A program made the translations under genes and the position numbers. Source: DASPOF01 sp035626155 (GTDB lineage Bacteria > Desulfobacterota > Binatia > Binatales > Binataceae). From it: DNA of 39,132 nt. Positions 31,858 through 39,132 of the stretch are shown one piece after another; within the stretch, counting starts at the first letter, position 1, and each line of letters starts with the position of its first letter. Where the stretch lies: NCBI GenBank assembly GCA_035626155.1, contig DASPOF010000003.1:1-39132 (forward strand), given 5' to 3'. The notes below the pieces were generated by a model, which saw nothing but the letters and a program-made list of their open reading frames with translations, had not been told where the DNA came from and searched no databases.

Positions 31858-32739
31858 CTACGATTCCGGAGCGATTTCTCCCAGCTCCATCCGCTCTTTC
31901 GCCACCGGATCGGCGAAATAGTGGATATAACGCATGACCAGGGCTCGCTCGCGGGGACTGAGCAATTCCCGGAAGGGCTGCATCGCGGTCTTCGGCTTGC
32001 CGTTAGTGATTATGGAAAACAGATAGACTTCGCTCTGCTTGCTCATCCAGAGCGAGTCTGTGAAATCGCGCGGCTCCGGGGAGAGAATCTGCCCCACCGG
32101 GCCTCCTCCGTTCCCCCACTCGCCATGACATCCTTCGCAGTTGTCGAGGTAAATCTGGCGGCCCGCGTTGTATCCCTCCAGGCCGGCGGGAGTCTCAGGT
32201 ATCGACTTCGCCGTAATGGTCTCGGGCGGCTTAACGACGACGTCGCGATCGAGGTACTTGAGGAAGGCAGCCAGCGCCTCGAAATCCTTATCGGAAAAAT
32301 AGCCGAAAGAGGGCATGGGACTGTGAGGCAATACCGCGCGGGGATTCAGCAGGTAGGCGCGGTACCAATCGTCGCTCCGTGGCGGTGTCTTGCGAAGGTC
32401 GGGGGGGAAGCCGGCCGCGCCATCTTTAACCGTGTATGATCGCTTGTAGTCGCTTCCGACGATGTGACAGTGAAAGTAGCACGGCGTGAAAATCTGATAG
32501 CCCCGCTGCTCCAGAGCGGTGACCCCGGTCGGAAGCGTGACGCCCGACTTGCATCCCGCCACACTCACTATTGCCACCAACGCGCAGAACAATACCCATA
32601 GCGAACCGGGCCGCGCGGTGCGATTGTGCACAGCCGCGCTGCGCGGCCCGCGCCGCGCCGGATCGCCCCGCGACCCGCCGATCAAGTCCGGCTTTCTTCG
32701 TCCGCGCCTCACGTCATCGTCTCGGGCCACAAGTCGCAC
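31858..32739 (-). CDS. Dihaem cytochrome c lipoprotein with a CX3CH haem motif
   Basis: This 293-residue protein is membrane-anchored by a lipobox (VSVAGC, Cys63 in this numbering). Domain 1 resembles CcoO/FixO-type cytochromes and has C87-YFH-C91-H92, three residues between the cysteines instead of two, and a MPSF axial Met. Domain 2 has a normal CEGCH (201-205) and MQPF. The start is uncertain. The GTG at 32739 has GGGAGAG eleven bases upstream but gives a long basic leader. A GTG at 32631 would place the signal peptide right at the N-terminus. It is the last gene of the Rieske/cytochrome b block and probably accepts electrons from the complex. Confidence 0.78.
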   Translation of the reverse strand: MRLVARDDDVRRGRRKPDLIGGSRGDPARRGPRSAAVHNRTARPGSLWVLFCALVAIVSVAGCKSGVTLPTGVTALEQRGYQIFTPCYFHCHIVGSDYKRSYTVKDGAAGFPPDLRKTPPRSDDWYRAYLLNPRAVLPHSPMPSFGYFSDKDFEALAAFLKYLDRDVVVKPPETITAKSIPETPAGLEGYNAGRQIYLDNCEGCHGEWGNGGGPVGQILSPEPRDFTDSLWMSKQSEVYLFSIITNGKPKTAMQPFRELLSPRERALVMRYIHYFADPVAKERMELGEIAPES

Positions 32740-32777
32740 GATAAACCAATCTCTCCCGGGCTTGTCCCGCGCCCTGC

Positions 32778-33863
32778 CTATCGCAGATCTTTGAGATAGT
32801 CGGTCAAGCCGTCTATCTCCTGATCAGTAAGATATAGTTGCGGCATCTTCCCGTTCGGGAGCACGTCGTCAGGGTTGTGCAGCAGCTTCTTCATATCGTC
32901 GGTACTCAGTTTCCATCCAATGTGCGTCAATGCCGGTCCGACCTGGCCGCCGACCCTGCCGATCGAGTGACACACGATACACCCGTCTGCGTGAAAGAGA
33001 TCCGCGCCCTCATACGTCACTACACTGCGCAGGCTCGCCCGGGGCTTGCTCTCGACATGCCTCTTTTCGGGCGTGAGCGGAGTCGATTTCGCCGACGCCT
33101 TTTCGAGCGCTGCGGCGTAATACATCTGTTGCGAGGATTTTCGCAGGGTCATCAGGTAAATCGTAATATCCTTGATTTCGTCGCGGGACAGCGCGAAGAC
33201 CGGCATCGTCGAGCCCACGGTTACCGCCTGCGGCCGGGCCAGATGGGCATAGAGCCAGAGCCAGCTTCGCTGAGTCCCCACGTCGCTAAGATCGGGGCCC
33301 TCTTCCCCGCCGACGCCATCGATCTGGTGGCAGCCCTGGCACATGTAGCGATTGACCAGTTGCATTCCGTGCCGGATCGCCGCCGTGTCTTCGGCAGGCA
33401 GTGTGTCGAACCCGTGGCAGTTGTAGCAGGCCGCTTCGAGGTACTCTCCCTTGAGCAAGGGCTTGTATACGCCGCGGCCCCCGCTGTGCGCCTCCAGCGT
33501 GGTCGCCGCCCTGCCCTCGCCTCCATGGCAGACCACGCAACCGAATTTTTCGGGCGGATGACTTTCCAGCAGGTCGGAGTGTTGTCTCAGAGGCTCGGCG
33601 GCATCCCGGAAGCGGGGATTATCTGTAGCCAGATGGCAGGTGGTGCACCGCTCGACAGTACTCAGGTCCCCCGACCGCAATTGCTTCACCTGAAACTTCT
33701 GATTAGTCGCCCACTCCTTCTGCGCTTCGTTGCGGGCCTCGAGCAATGCGAGTCGATAATAAGTCTCCTGGTATTCAGTCCACTCCTGGTGGAAAGCGTC
33801 CTTGACCACCCATGCGAGGATGGCGGTCAGGACCAGCCCGGAAATTGCGAGCCACTTTTCCAT
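32778..33863 (-). CDS. Membrane-anchored pentahaem cytochrome c
   Basis: This 361-residue protein has one N-terminal membrane anchor (residues about 4-20) and a periplasmic part with five CXXCH motifs: CTTCH (73-77), CVVCH (109-113), CYNCH (146-150), CQGCH (175-179) and CIVCH (295-299). The last two sit in typical cytochrome c domains with MPVF and MPQL axial Met residues. The first three are closely spaced, as in multihaem electron conduits. The ATG at 33863 is preferred to the GTG at 33878, where the GAGG site would touch the start. It follows cytochrome b by a few bases and takes the place of a cytochrome c1 or f subunit in this complex. Confidence 0.85.
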   Translation of the reverse strand: MEKWLAISGLVLTAILAWVVKDAFHQEWTEYQETYYRLALLEARNEAQKEWATNQKFQVKQLRSGDLSTVERCTTCHLATDNPRFRDAAEPLRQHSDLLESHPPEKFGCVVCHGGEGRAATTLEAHSGGRGVYKPLLKGEYLEAACYNCHGFDTLPAEDTAAIRHGMQLVNRYMCQGCHQIDGVGGEEGPDLSDVGTQRSWLWLYAHLARPQAVTVGSTMPVFALSRDEIKDITIYLMTLRKSSQQMYYAAALEKASAKSTPLTPEKRHVESKPRASLRSVVTYEGADLFHADGCIVCHSIGRVGGQVGPALTHIGWKLSTDDMKKLLHNPDDVLPNGKMPQLYLTDQEIDGLTDYLKDLR

Positions 33864-33881
33864 TTCGTTCAGTCCCACACC

Positions 33882-35156
33882 TCAAGCCGGCGGCCCGGGC
33901 CAGGGCTCCCACGGCCAGTAGAATTTCCAGTTCGGTCCCCGGCAGAAGACTCCGATCGCGGTCGTCAGGATGATTCCCGCCAGGATCACCGTCCATAGAA
34001 TCATGATCGGCCTTCGCTCCTTGGCGAACCAAATGCCTATTCCCCGCCGCTTACGATCGAAATAGGGCAGCGCCACAAGAAAGACGGTAAGCAGCGTAGG
34101 CACCATCACGCCGCCCCAGAAAGCCGAGTAACTCACCATCTCCTGGAGTCCGAGAAAATACCATGGCGCCTTGGATGGATTGTTAGGTTGAAGAGGATTG
34201 GCCTGTTGCTCCAGAGGGGCGTTGAACCAAACCGATACCACCAGCAGCAGCGCCATCAGAGCCGCGAACGCCGCGAGTTCGACGTAGAGGACGGTTGGGA
34301 AGGTCTGGATGACCGGGGAAGTGGGTTGCGGCGTGACCTCGGCCCCTGGCTCATCAGAAGGCTCATTCTCTGTGGGCGCGGCCAGGCCGCCGTCCTTGGA
34401 AACCCGCCATATGTGGTAATTGATGACGGTGGCGGCGATCGAGGGGACGGCAATCACGTGTAATGTGTAAAATCGCAGGAGCGCGTCGCTGCCGACGGTG
34501 GGTCCGCCCAGTAGCAGGTATCGAACCTTCGGCCCAAGTTTTGGCGCATACGTGGCGATGTTCGTTCCGACCGTAATTGCCCAGAACGAAAGCTGGTCCC
34601 AGGGGAGAAGATAACCGGTGAAGCTCAGCGCGAGAGTGAGAAAGAGCAGGCCCACTCCCAAAACCCAGTTGAACTCTCGCGGCGGCTTGTAGGAGCCGGT
34701 GTAAAATACCCGGCACATATGCAGAGCTGCCGCAGCCACCATCGCCTCCCCGCCCCATCGATGCAGGTTTCGCATCACGCGGCCGAAGGTAACGACCTGG
34801 TCGAGGTCGAGGATGCGGCCGTATGCGGCGCCGGTCGAAGGCTCGTAATAGAACATGAGGTACACGCCCGTTACCCACTCAATAATGAATAGGTAGAAGC
34901 AAATCAGGCCGAGCCCGAGCGTGTACGATGGGCTGATGCTTCGCTGATAGATCCTGGTCGGATGGACGTGAAGGACAAGGTTATTGACCACGACCGCCAA
35001 TCGCTGCCGGACAGTCGTCGGGTAGGTGCTGCGGAAGATGGATACGTAGATGAGGTGGAAAAAGTCCCGCACCGACCGGCGCGTGCTGGCCGGAGGATTG
35101 CCGGGTGCGGCGGCGTCAGGGCTTGAATTGCCGGGCGGCGGGTTGCCTTCGTTCAT
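33882..35156 (-). CDS. Fused cytochrome b (b6 plus subunit IV type) of a quinol-oxidising complex
   Basis: This 424-residue integral membrane protein binds two b haems through His pairs spaced HX13H (RNLHRWGG ... ALHMCRV) and HX14H (YTLHVIAVPSIAATVINYH), the second spacing being of the b6 type. The C-terminal half corresponds to b6f subunit IV and has NPSKAPWYFLGLQE, the quinol-site PEWY equivalent reading APWY. A Pro/Glu-rich loop (about 245-270) joins the two halves. The Cys that holds haem c_n in b6f appears to be Thr. It lies directly between the beta-propeller gene (4-bp ATGA overlap) and the pentahaem gene. With the Rieske protein it should oxidise menaquinol or a similar quinol. Confidence 0.9.
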   Translation of the reverse strand: MNEGNPPPGNSSPDAAAPGNPPASTRRSVRDFFHLIYVSIFRSTYPTTVRQRLAVVVNNLVLHVHPTRIYQRSISPSYTLGLGLICFYLFIIEWVTGVYLMFYYEPSTGAAYGRILDLDQVVTFGRVMRNLHRWGGEAMVAAAALHMCRVFYTGSYKPPREFNWVLGVGLLFLTLALSFTGYLLPWDQLSFWAITVGTNIATYAPKLGPKVRYLLLGGPTVGSDALLRFYTLHVIAVPSIAATVINYHIWRVSKDGGLAAPTENEPSDEPGAEVTPQPTSPVIQTFPTVLYVELAAFAALMALLLVVSVWFNAPLEQQANPLQPNNPSKAPWYFLGLQEMVSYSAFWGGVMVPTLLTVFLVALPYFDRKRRGIGIWFAKERRPIMILWTVILAGIILTTAIGVFCRGPNWKFYWPWEPWPGPPA

Positions 35157-36451
35157 AGGTCGCCTCGCCCGCGTTTGGCAGGCGTCGCGTCTTTTCCTTT
35201 CTGGAGACAGCCGATCAGCCGGATATCGCCGTCGGGAATCGCCAGGAGGGTTGTCTTATTACTGCTGGCGTTACTGCTGTACAGCCGCGCTCCCCCGTCG
35301 TCCTTTTCCACCCACAGCAGTGGGCCGCCGTCGCACTCCCCAAGATCCGTAACTGTGGCCTTTGGAGAAACCGCAAGGGCGAGGTTATTCATCTGGAAAG
35401 ATTGGTCCGCGGCGCCCGCCATCAAGGCGCGATCGCTGAAGCGGCGATCCTTCCATTCGCGATGAGCGGCGAGGATGCGGTTCCCGCTGGCCGACCAGCG
35501 AAAGCAGCCAAACGCGGCATCTTTTTTCTCCTCGATTGTCTTCTTCTCCCCGCTGACGAGGTTCATCACCACCAGAACGTTCCCGGGCGGGGCCCCGGAA
35601 GCCCGCAGGTAGTCGGCAGGCAGCGTATCGACGTTAGTCGAAAGGTACGCCAGCCGAGTTCCATCGGGGGAGAACTGAGGCCGCTCCCCGGTGTAAGCCG
35701 ATTCGGCGAGGAGCGGCTTCGGACTGCTGTCATCCGGCTTCATTGCCCAGATGCCGTCATGCGTCATGGCCCGGAACGGCAGTAGTCCCCGGAAATAGAT
35801 TTCTCCAGTCGCGGGCGACCAGCCGAACGGGACCGGGATTGCCTCTTCGGCGCGCTTTCCGGATTTCGAGTTCAGCGCCGTGCGGCTCTCGCCCGTATCA
35901 AGATTCGCATAGCAACTACGCCACTGCGCCTTGCGGCTGCGGCTATCCGGCATGTCGATCTCCGCGTAAGTGAGATCGGAGGGGCCGGGACCCAGAATGA
36001 AGCCGAGGATGGCGTAGCCGTTGGCGGGTTTGAGGCGGTGCGCCTCGCCCTGCTTCAAATCCAGAATATCGATGTAGTTCTTGCCGGGGTCCGTTCCCTC
36101 CCGCGCCAGATATGCAGTCTGGCCGGAGGCCAGAATGACATCCATCTCGCTCGACGGTCTTGTCACGATCGGTACCATCGTGCCGTTCGAAAGATCGAGA
36201 GCGGCCAGGGTCGTGGAGCCCGATTTCGTCGTAGCTACCAGAAATGCCCGGTCGGGGAGGCTCACCGGGATGTTCGCGATTCGCGTTACTTGATCGCGAG
36301 CATTGACTAGTGCCCCATCGCCGGAGGCCCGTAAACCGCGAAGATCGATCCGAGGCGAGCGCTCCGGCAGTACGCGACCGGGCGAGCATCCCCAGAGCAG
36401 GACCGGGATGATAGTGGCAACTGCGTAAATGAGGTTTTTCAAGTTTTCCAA
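35153..36451 (-). CDS. Beta-propeller (TolB/PD40-like) lipoprotein in the cytochrome b operon
   Basis: This 432-residue lipoprotein has a signal peptide and lipobox (VLLWGC, Cys22). The rest is a chain of beta-propeller repeats, recognised by FSPDGTRLAYLSTN, WSPATGEIYFRG, RWSASGNRILAAHR and DLSNGTMVPIV, like WD40-like/PD40 repeats in TolB. No haem motif or catalytic pattern is visible. It starts at TTG (36451), 12 bases after the Rieske stop, and its end overlaps the cytochrome b start by four bases, so it is co-translated with the complex. A scaffold, assembly or docking subunit is inferred. Propeller proteins are not standard parts of bc1 or b6f complexes. Confidence 0.75.
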   Translation of the reverse strand: MENLKNLIYAVATIIPVLLWGCSPGRVLPERSPRIDLRGLRASGDGALVNARDQVTRIANIPVSLPDRAFLVATTKSGSTTLAALDLSNGTMVPIVTRPSSEMDVILASGQTAYLAREGTDPGKNYIDILDLKQGEAHRLKPANGYAILGFILGPGPSDLTYAEIDMPDSRSRKAQWRSCYANLDTGESRTALNSKSGKRAEEAIPVPFGWSPATGEIYFRGLLPFRAMTHDGIWAMKPDDSSPKPLLAESAYTGERPQFSPDGTRLAYLSTNVDTLPADYLRASGAPPGNVLVVMNLVSGEKKTIEEKKDAAFGCFRWSASGNRILAAHREWKDRRFSDRALMAGAADQSFQMNNLALAVSPKATVTDLGECDGGPLLWVEKDDGGARLYSSNASSNKTTLLAIPDGDIRLIGCLQKGKDATPAKRGRGDL

Positions 36452-36463
36452 GTCGCCACTATG

Positions 36464-36916
36464 TCAAACGAGTTTGAAGAAGGTGCCTCTTGGTACCTGC
36501 CAACTCGTGTCTACCACCAGTTGGCCGTCAGGACCTTGCAGTATCTTGAACCAGGGCAATGCCTTCGGTGCCGGACCCGCCAGAACGACGCCGCTCGAAT
36601 CGTATTTGCTGCCGTGGCAGGGACATTGGTAGCCCCACTCCACTCGGGCAACAGCGCAACCAAGATGCGTGCACGTGGCGGACATCGCCATCATTCCCTG
36701 GTCCGTGGAAATCACGAACAGCCGGTCGTCGCTCAGGTAAACCTGTTTTCCCGGCGGGAAGTCTTCGGGCTTGCCGATCTTGATCGATGCAGGGGGGCCG
36801 AACGTGAAATTCGGAACCACGAACCGATACGACCCCACCCCCATGAGCGCAAGGGGGAGACCCACGCCGCTCCATGCCAACAGGGTCAAGAATTCCTCGC
36901 GGGTGAGCTTCTTCAT
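36464..36916 (-). CDS. Rieske [2Fe-2S] iron-sulfur protein
   Basis: This 150-residue subunit has one N-terminal transmembrane helix (about 10-35) and a Rieske domain with box 1 CTHLGC (82-87) and box 2 CPCHGS (98-103). The cluster ligands are Cys82, His84, Cys98 and His101, and Cys87-Cys100 form the expected disulfide. The TREEFL start and an uncleaved helix match bc/b6f Rieske subunits that bind cytochrome b. It is the first of the electron-transfer genes and is followed at short distances by the propeller lipoprotein and cytochrome b. It carries the first electron from quinol to the c-type haems, here probably the pentahaem protein. Confidence 0.93.
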   Translation of the reverse strand: MKKLTREEFLTLLAWSGVGLPLALMGVGSYRFVVPNFTFGPPASIKIGKPEDFPPGKQVYLSDDRLFVISTDQGMMAMSATCTHLGCAVARVEWGYQCPCHGSKYDSSGVVLAGPAPKALPWFKILQGPDGQLVVDTSWQVPRGTFFKLV

Positions 36917-36949
36917 TTCCGCACCGTACTGATACTCACAGCGATCCGA

Positions 36950-38098
36950 TCAGTGGCGAACCAGGATATTGTAATAAGGATCGCGCAGCGCGGGCCTGAA
37001 GCCTGCAGCCTGAATGCAGTCGCGCACCTGGCTGAGCAATTGCTGCGTCAAATCCGGCAATTGATTTCCCGCCGCCTCGATGCAGGCGTTGATCGCATTG
37101 ATCGACCCGGTTCCGCAGAGATCGTTTGCTCCAGAGCGCAGAGCCTGCGACGCGACCCCGAACCCCATCGTTCGCCACACGGTCCGGTGGTTTTTGATGT
37201 TGTCCAGGGCGAGCCGCGCTACTGCGACATCGCGCAGGTAATCCTGCACGATCGCCGCGTCCTCCGCCTGGTAAGACTCGCCATTGAGACGCGTGTGTTC
37301 GAGACGCGCGGGCCATACCTTGTACGCGGTGAACCCGGATCCATAGAGTTCCATCCCGCGGTCCTGCTGCTCGCGCAGCGCGATCAGGTGCTCCACGCGC
37401 TGCTCGAGCGTCTCGCCAAAACCCGTGACCATACCCGTCCACGGGTTCTGGAGCTTGACCTTCATGGCGGCATCGATAATCCGAAACCAGTCTTTGGTCT
37501 TCATTCGCGTCGGCGCAGTGCGTTCGCGAACCTCGTCGACCAGAATCTCCGCCGCCGCTCCCGGCATCCCCTCGAGCCCGCACTCCTTCAGATCCGCGAA
37601 AATATCTAACGCATCGCGCCCGGTGAGTCTCTCGAGGCCGAGGATCTCCTCGGGGCTGAACGCGTCGATGTGAATCTCCGGATATTTCGCTTTCAGGAAC
37701 TTCAGCAGATCGCGGTACCACTCGAACGGCAGGTCGGGATTGATGCCGCCCTCGAAAAGCACGTCGCGCGCCCCGATTCGCCGCAGCTCATCCATTTGGC
37801 GCTCGATCTCATCGAACGTCAGGGTGAAAGCGCCCTCCTGGTGCTTGGCGCGATAGAAGGCGCAGAACCTGCACGCAACGACGCAGACGTTCGTGTAGTC
37901 AATGTTGCCGCCGATCGAGTAGGTACTTACTTCCGTATCGCAGCGGCGCAGGCGTACTTCGTGAGCGGCCGCCCTGAGTTCGTCCTGGGGCAGTGAGTAC
38001 AGGGATAATATCTCAGCCGCGTTCAGCCGATGGCCGTTTACGGCTTTGTCGAGCACCCCGCCCGGTTTCACCACATAATTCGTCTCTACCAGGTTCAT
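36950..38098 (-). CDS. MqnC/CofH-family radical SAM enzyme (divergent)
   Basis: This 382-residue enzyme has a radical SAM CX3CX2C cluster motif (Cys72, Cys76, Cys79: CVVACRFC), followed by AFYR, GGINPDLPFEWY, DAFSPEEI, GMPGAAAEILVDEVR and SGANDL. This pattern is closest to MqnC (dehypoxanthine futalosine cyclase) and its relatives MqnE and CofH. Compared with what I know of MqnC, the usual TMMFGH segment is GMVTGFGE, and the C-terminal region (CGTGSINAINACIEAAG) differs. The ATG at 38098 has AGGAGG seven bases upstream and overlaps the previous stop by four bases. It sits 33 bases before the Rieske gene. It may make or modify a quinone used by the complex, or be a paralogue with another product. 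Confidence 0.75.
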   Translation of the reverse strand: MNLVETNYVVKPGGVLDKAVNGHRLNAAEILSLYSLPQDELRAAAHEVRLRRCDTEVSTYSIGGNIDYTNVCVVACRFCAFYRAKHQEGAFTLTFDEIERQMDELRRIGARDVLFEGGINPDLPFEWYRDLLKFLKAKYPEIHIDAFSPEEILGLERLTGRDALDIFADLKECGLEGMPGAAAEILVDEVRERTAPTRMKTKDWFRIIDAAMKVKLQNPWTGMVTGFGETLEQRVEHLIALREQQDRGMELYGSGFTAYKVWPARLEHTRLNGESYQAEDAAIVQDYLRDVAVARLALDNIKNHRTVWRTMGFGVASQALRSGANDLCGTGSINAINACIEAAGNQLPDLTQQLLSQVRDCIQAAGFRPALRDPYYNILVRH

Positions 38099-38589
38099 CG
38101 CACTGCCTCCTTGTTCTCTTTCGGCGCCGGCGCTGATTTTGAGCTTCCCGCGGCCCCGGCAATTTCGGCCCATGCACTGCGAAACTTCTCGGCCGGGCCC
38201 CGCGCAAGCTTACTCAGCGCAAACCGTTCATCCGAGTCAAACCGGCCCCACTCGGAAGCCCGGAGCTGCAACTCGGAAATCAGCCTTAAAACATCCGCCG
38301 GCACTCGCCCGGCGTCGGGTCCACTCTCCTCCGTGACCGGCTTCACATTCGCCGCATCGTTCCCTGTGCGCCTCTTCACCGCCTCGCGCAAGAAGTTCCC
38401 GAGGACCTCACGTTCCTCCGCCGACGCGGCCGGAAGGTGGCAGGCCGCCAGGCGTTCGGTCATCGAGAGCGCCTGCCACTCATTCAGGTGCATTTTCACC
38501 CCGACCAGGTCGAGCTTTCGCCGCATCGACATAGGTATAAACTCGAGCGTCGAGTTAAACTCCTTTTCGAACTCGAATCGCCTGAACAT
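38095..38589 (-). CDS. Nitrate-reductase-associated-protein (NRAP) family homologue
   Basis: This 164-residue soluble protein starts with FEFEKEFNSTLEFIPMSMRRKLDLVGVKMHLNEWQALSMTER in sections. This matches the pattern of the nitrate reductase associated protein family, in which an IPM-x-x-R-x-KLD-x-x-G-x-K core is followed by a short helical region. The family is known mainly from genes next to nitrate reductases in cyanobacteria and others, and its biochemical role is unclear. The C-terminal half (about 90-164) is helical and ends in a Lys/Pro tail. The ATG at 38589 is preceded by GGAGAGGAA at about seven bases. Translational overlap with the MqnC-like gene links the two; no nitrate reductase gene is in view. 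Confidence 0.6.
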   Translation of the reverse strand: MFRRFEFEKEFNSTLEFIPMSMRRKLDLVGVKMHLNEWQALSMTERLAACHLPAASAEEREVLGNFLREAVKRRTGNDAANVKPVTEESGPDAGRVPADVLRLISELQLRASEWGRFDSDERFALSKLARGPAEKFRSAWAEIAGAAGSSKSAPAPKENKEAVR

Positions 38590-38663
38590 CCTCGACTTCC
38601 TCTCCGGAATCGGTCGCGCCGCCCCGAACACCCGGCGCCGGGGCGGCACCGCTTTCCTTCAGA

Positions 38664-39132
38664 TCAACGCCCCGCCTCGGTAAGCGCCTCGACGGTGAAG
38701 AAGTCCTTGTCCACTGCGCCCATGTTGATGTACCAGGCCTCGCGTTCCGCGGTGTCCTGGCCGGGCAGATAGCACATCGTGGCGAACCCGCCCGTGAGAT
38801 CATCGATGCTCGCGCCGGCCTGGAATACTCTCTTGAACGGGTAAATGGCAACACGCGCACCCGGCACCGCCCGATCGCGATACGCCATCCACGATATATA
38901 GTTCTTCCAGAGCTCTCCGCCGCGATCGTAAAAATCCTGATACATAATGCAACTCATTTCAGCATCCACGTACATCACATGGCGTCCAAACAGCTCCTCC
39001 GGAACTCGATCGCGGCGCGCGAGCCCCTCGACTACATACATTCGCCTGAGCTCCCAGCGTTCGGGGCATGCGCTCGCGCCCCCGTCGGTTGGACAGGTGA
39101 CTTCCGGCACGTGAGCCGCCGAGATGCAGCCA
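38664..39132 (-). CDS. DUF1329-like outer-membrane/periplasmic protein, 5' end cut by window
   Basis: This is the C-terminal 155 codons of a larger protein; the frame stays open to the window edge. The segment ERWELRRMYVVEGLARRD, the GRHVMYVDAEMSCIMYQDFYDRGGELWKNYISW stretch in sections and DDLTGG fit the DUF1329 family. These are LolB/lipoprotein-sorting-like beta proteins found in Pseudomonas and deltaproteobacteria, often in gene clusters for hydrophobic substrates. It lies upstream of the NRAP, MqnC-like and Rieske genes on the same strand, with a 74-bp gap, so it may belong to the same transcript. Family assignment is by motif memory and is moderate. Confidence 0.65.
   Translation of the reverse strand, partial: GCISAAHVPEVTCPTDGGASACPERWELRRMYVVEGLARRDRVPEELFGRHVMYVDAEMSCIMYQDFYDRGGELWKNYISWMAYRDRAVPGARVAIYPFKRVFQAGASIDDLTGGFATMCYLPGQDTAEREAWYINMGAVDKDFFTVEALTEAGR

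Overview
The window is a GC-rich chromosomal segment from a Gram-negative bacterium. It encodes an LptB-type LPS-export ATPase, a tripartite RND efflux system, several lipoproteins and many periplasmic c-type haem proteins. An MqnC-like radical SAM enzyme (futalosine menaquinone pathway family), a DUF1329-like protein, a single-chain acyl-CoA carboxylase and multihaem cytochromes next to a Rieske/cytochrome b module suggest a deltaproteobacterial-grade or related lineage (Desulfobacterota, Binatota or Acidobacteriota-like). This placement is inferred from gene content, not from a marker gene. I see no phage, transposase, CRISPR array or rRNA.

Left part (1-9.2 kb). The window opens inside an inositol-monophosphatase gene with an apparent frameshift, followed by tRNA-Arg(CCG), a 39-bp-period tandem repeat, a palindromic repeat and a vapBC toxin-antitoxin pair with its operator. 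Then, on the minus strand, comes a periplasmic redox cassette: a MauG/CcpA-type dihaem peroxidase, a Tat-exported calcineurin-like phosphoesterase and a monohaem cytochrome. A methyltransferase follows. Next is an envelope-stress-like module: ECF sigma factor, zinc-finger anti-sigma factor, His-rich LTxxQ (Spy/CpxP/CnrX-like) periplasmic protein, a possible 23-residue membrane peptide and a Lys-rich exported protein. An ECF-type promoter precedes the sigma gene.

Middle part (8.5-25.8 kb). A TetR repressor is divergent from an mdtABC-like RND operon, and a perfect 16-bp palindrome lies between them. Two tandemly duplicated iron-sulfur proteins follow. Each has an N-terminal winged-helix-like region, 20 cysteines and its own conserved leader with three hairpins in front of the ribosome binding site, and a strong terminator separates the copies. 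An alpha/beta hydrolase, a hemerythrin-like protein, a glycine-rich lipoprotein, lptB and a secreted sedolisin protease with a Thr/Pro/Ala repeat stalk complete this part.

Right part (25.9-39.1 kb). tRNA-Arg(TCG) is followed by the nitrogen pair amtB-glnK, then a 1134-residue acyl-CoA carboxylase that carries all its domains on one chain. The last 7.3 kb is a minus-strand block. In transcription order it encodes a DUF1329-like protein (cut by the window edge), a nitrate-reductase-associated-protein homologue, an MqnC-like radical SAM enzyme, a Rieske protein, a beta-propeller lipoprotein, a fused b6/subunit IV-type cytochrome b, a pentahaem cytochrome c and a dihaem cytochrome c lipoprotein. 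I read this as an alternative quinol-oxidising cytochrome bc complex linked to a quinone-type cofactor enzyme.

The parts most worth following up are the duplicated Fe-S proteins with covarying RNA leaders, the alternative bc operon (including a CX3CH haem motif), the ECF/LTxxQ module with its micro-ORF, and the peroxidase-phosphoesterase-cytochrome cassette.
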